Below are positions 63,083-64,000 of a DNA stretch of 64,000 nucleotides, piece by piece (position 1 is the stretch's first letter; each line of letters begins with the position of its first letter). Both the position numbers and the translations under genes were made by a program. The DNA comes from Pseudalkalibacillus berkeleyi (lineage in GTDB: Bacteria; Bacillota; Bacilli; Bacillales; Fictibacillaceae): positions 2,790,001 to 2,854,000 of the forward strand of contig NZ_JAKIJS010000001.1 in NCBI RefSeq assembly GCF_021608225.1. Direction: 5' to 3'. The notes beneath the pieces are model-generated. The model made no database searches. It had not been told where the DNA came from and saw only the letters and a program-made list of their open reading frames with translations.

Positions 63083-64000
63083 ATGCGGTCTTTTCCTAAG
63101 CCAAGAGTGGTTGTAAGTAAATGTTTAGAGTTCGAAGCTTGCCGATATAACGGCGATGTATTGAAAGACAGAACGATTCAAACCCTTATCCCTTACGTAG
63201 AATTTATTCCAATTTGTCCTGAAGTAGAAATTGGGCTCGGGACACCTAGAGAAACCGTCAGACTTGTTTCAGTGGGCAACGAAACGAAGATGATTCAACC
63301 TTCGACAAAAATTGATTTAACAGCCGATATGCAAAGCTTCACAAGGTCATTTTTCGAGTCCTTATCAGATGTAGATGGTTTCATTCTAAAGAATCGTTCT
63401 CCAAGCTGTGGAACGAGAGATGTAAGAATCTATACTGGTGTTGAAAAAGCCCCTGTTAAGGAGAAAGGCAGTGGTCTGTTTGGTGGTATGGTGTTAGAAG
63501 CGTTTGGAAAATTAGCTGTTGAAGAAGAAGGACGTTTAACAAACTTTACGATTAGAGAGCATTTCCTCACCAAACTATATACGTTAGCAGCATTCCGTGA
63601 ATTAAAAAGTAATCCGACGATTCAAGCGCTCATACAATTTCAATCAGAAAACAAATACCTTTTCATGGCTTATAACCAAACACGCATGAAAAACATGGGA
63701 CGAATTATCGCAAAACATAAGAATTTCGACTCTATTGAGGAAGTATATTCGGAATATGAGCAACAGCTCTATCTCCTATTTCAAAAAGCAGCGAGATATA
63801 CTTCTAACATTAACGTTTGCCAGCATATCATGGGGTACTTTTCTGATAACATTTCGAAAAACGAGAAAGATCACTTTATACATTTACTTGAAAGGTATAA
63901 AGACAAGAAAATACCACTTAGCAATTTATTGACCATCTTAAAATCCTGGGTATATCGCTTTGACAATGAGTACTTACTACAACAATCCTTTTTTGAGCCC
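63083..64000 (+). CDS. DUF523/DUF1722 protein, N-terminal part (cut by window end)
   Basis: 306 codons visible, no stop before 64000. ATG behind TTGGAGG. DUF523 part: SKCLEFEACRYNGD, CPEVEIGLGTPRE and LKNRSPSCG. The later part (EHFLTKLYTLAAFRELK, NKYLFMAYNQTRMKNMG) is DUF1722, as in E. coli YbgA. Function unknown; the cysteine spacing suggests a metal or Fe-S role. Confidence 0.87.
   Translation, partial: MRSFPKPRVVVSKCLEFEACRYNGDVLKDRTIQTLIPYVEFIPICPEVEIGLGTPRETVRLVSVGNETKMIQPSTKIDLTADMQSFTRSFFESLSDVDGFILKNRSPSCGTRDVRIYTGVEKAPVKEKGSGLFGGMVLEAFGKLAVEEEGRLTNFTIREHFLTKLYTLAAFRELKSNPTIQALIQFQSENKYLFMAYNQTRMKNMGRIIAKHKNFDSIEEVYSEYEQQLYLLFQKAARYTSNINVCQHIMGYFSDNISKNEKDHFIHLLERYKDKKIPLSNLLTILKSWVYRFDNEYLLQQSFFEP

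Overview
The window reads as chromosome of a low-GC, endospore-forming Bacillaceae bacterium. Protein sequences and gene order resemble the argS to gerQ part of the Bacillus subtilis map: argS-ywiB, speB-speE, pbpG, ywhD, ywgA-ywfO, lipL, pta, hemQ, cwlJ-gerQ, ywdK, ywdI. Spore genes (cwlJ, gerQ, spo0M, a PAS sporulation-type kinase, a PbpG-like PBP) and strong AGGAGG ribosome sites agree. I saw no phage, insertion sequence, CRISPR array, tRNA or rRNA.

Layout. 1-5.4 kb (minus strand): argS (cut by the window edge), ywiB, an orphan PAS histidine kinase and the polyamine pair speB-speE. 5.6-12 kb: pbpG, ywhD, a purine permease behind a PurBox pair, a secreted glycerophosphodiesterase and a DUF1992 gene. 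12-17.8 kb: class I ribonucleotide reductase genes nrdAB behind two NrdR boxes and an adenosylcobalamin riboswitch with its terminator, then ywgA-ywfO. 18-26.4 kb: a glutamate/dicarboxylate symporter, lipL, an SRPBCC protein, pta (with a cre site), spo0M, hemQ, cwlJ, gerQ, ywdK. 26.5-30 kb: a two-part sigma factor operon sigO-yvrJ-rsoA, ywdI, DUF1499 and a lone CheX-type phosphatase. 30-32 kb: a DsbA/FrnE-type oxidoreductase with an in-frame TGA exactly at the first catalytic cysteine, then wrbA and mhqR with two MhqR-type operators. 32-39 kb: a TAXI-TRAP uptake system, a SLAP-domain protein and a YdeP/FdhF-type molybdenum oxidoreductase. 39-50 kb: amidase, cysteine dioxygenase, EamA exporter, iadA, MOSC protein, YczE-like protein, histidine phosphatase, diguanylate cyclase, ctaM, FUSC-type exporter, SDR. 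50-64 kb: a zinc-ribbon membrane protein with an HtrA-like protease, a nucleotidase with a thioredoxin-reductase-like flavoprotein lacking CxxC, hflK-hflC, a penicillin acylase, a nucleotidyltransferase, MscS, a double GNAT, DUF2188, a 40-codon lysine-rich ORF, and a DUF523/DUF1722 gene cut by the edge.

The strongest unusual signal is the DsbA/FrnE gene at 30064-30708. Its TGA is the first position of the CxxC motif, a good ribosome site precedes the ATG, the frame is otherwise intact, and a compact hairpin at the right distance past the TGA fits a bacterial SECIS element. It is a candidate selenoprotein (UPFC). The second theme is a set of intergenic tandem arrays whose periods (20, 21 and 52 bp) are close to whole numbers of DNA helical turns, with one 21-bp family present at two loci about 26 kb apart. 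The third is layered control of nrdAB by NrdR boxes and a B12 riboswitch, which predicts a B12-dependent reductase elsewhere in the genome.
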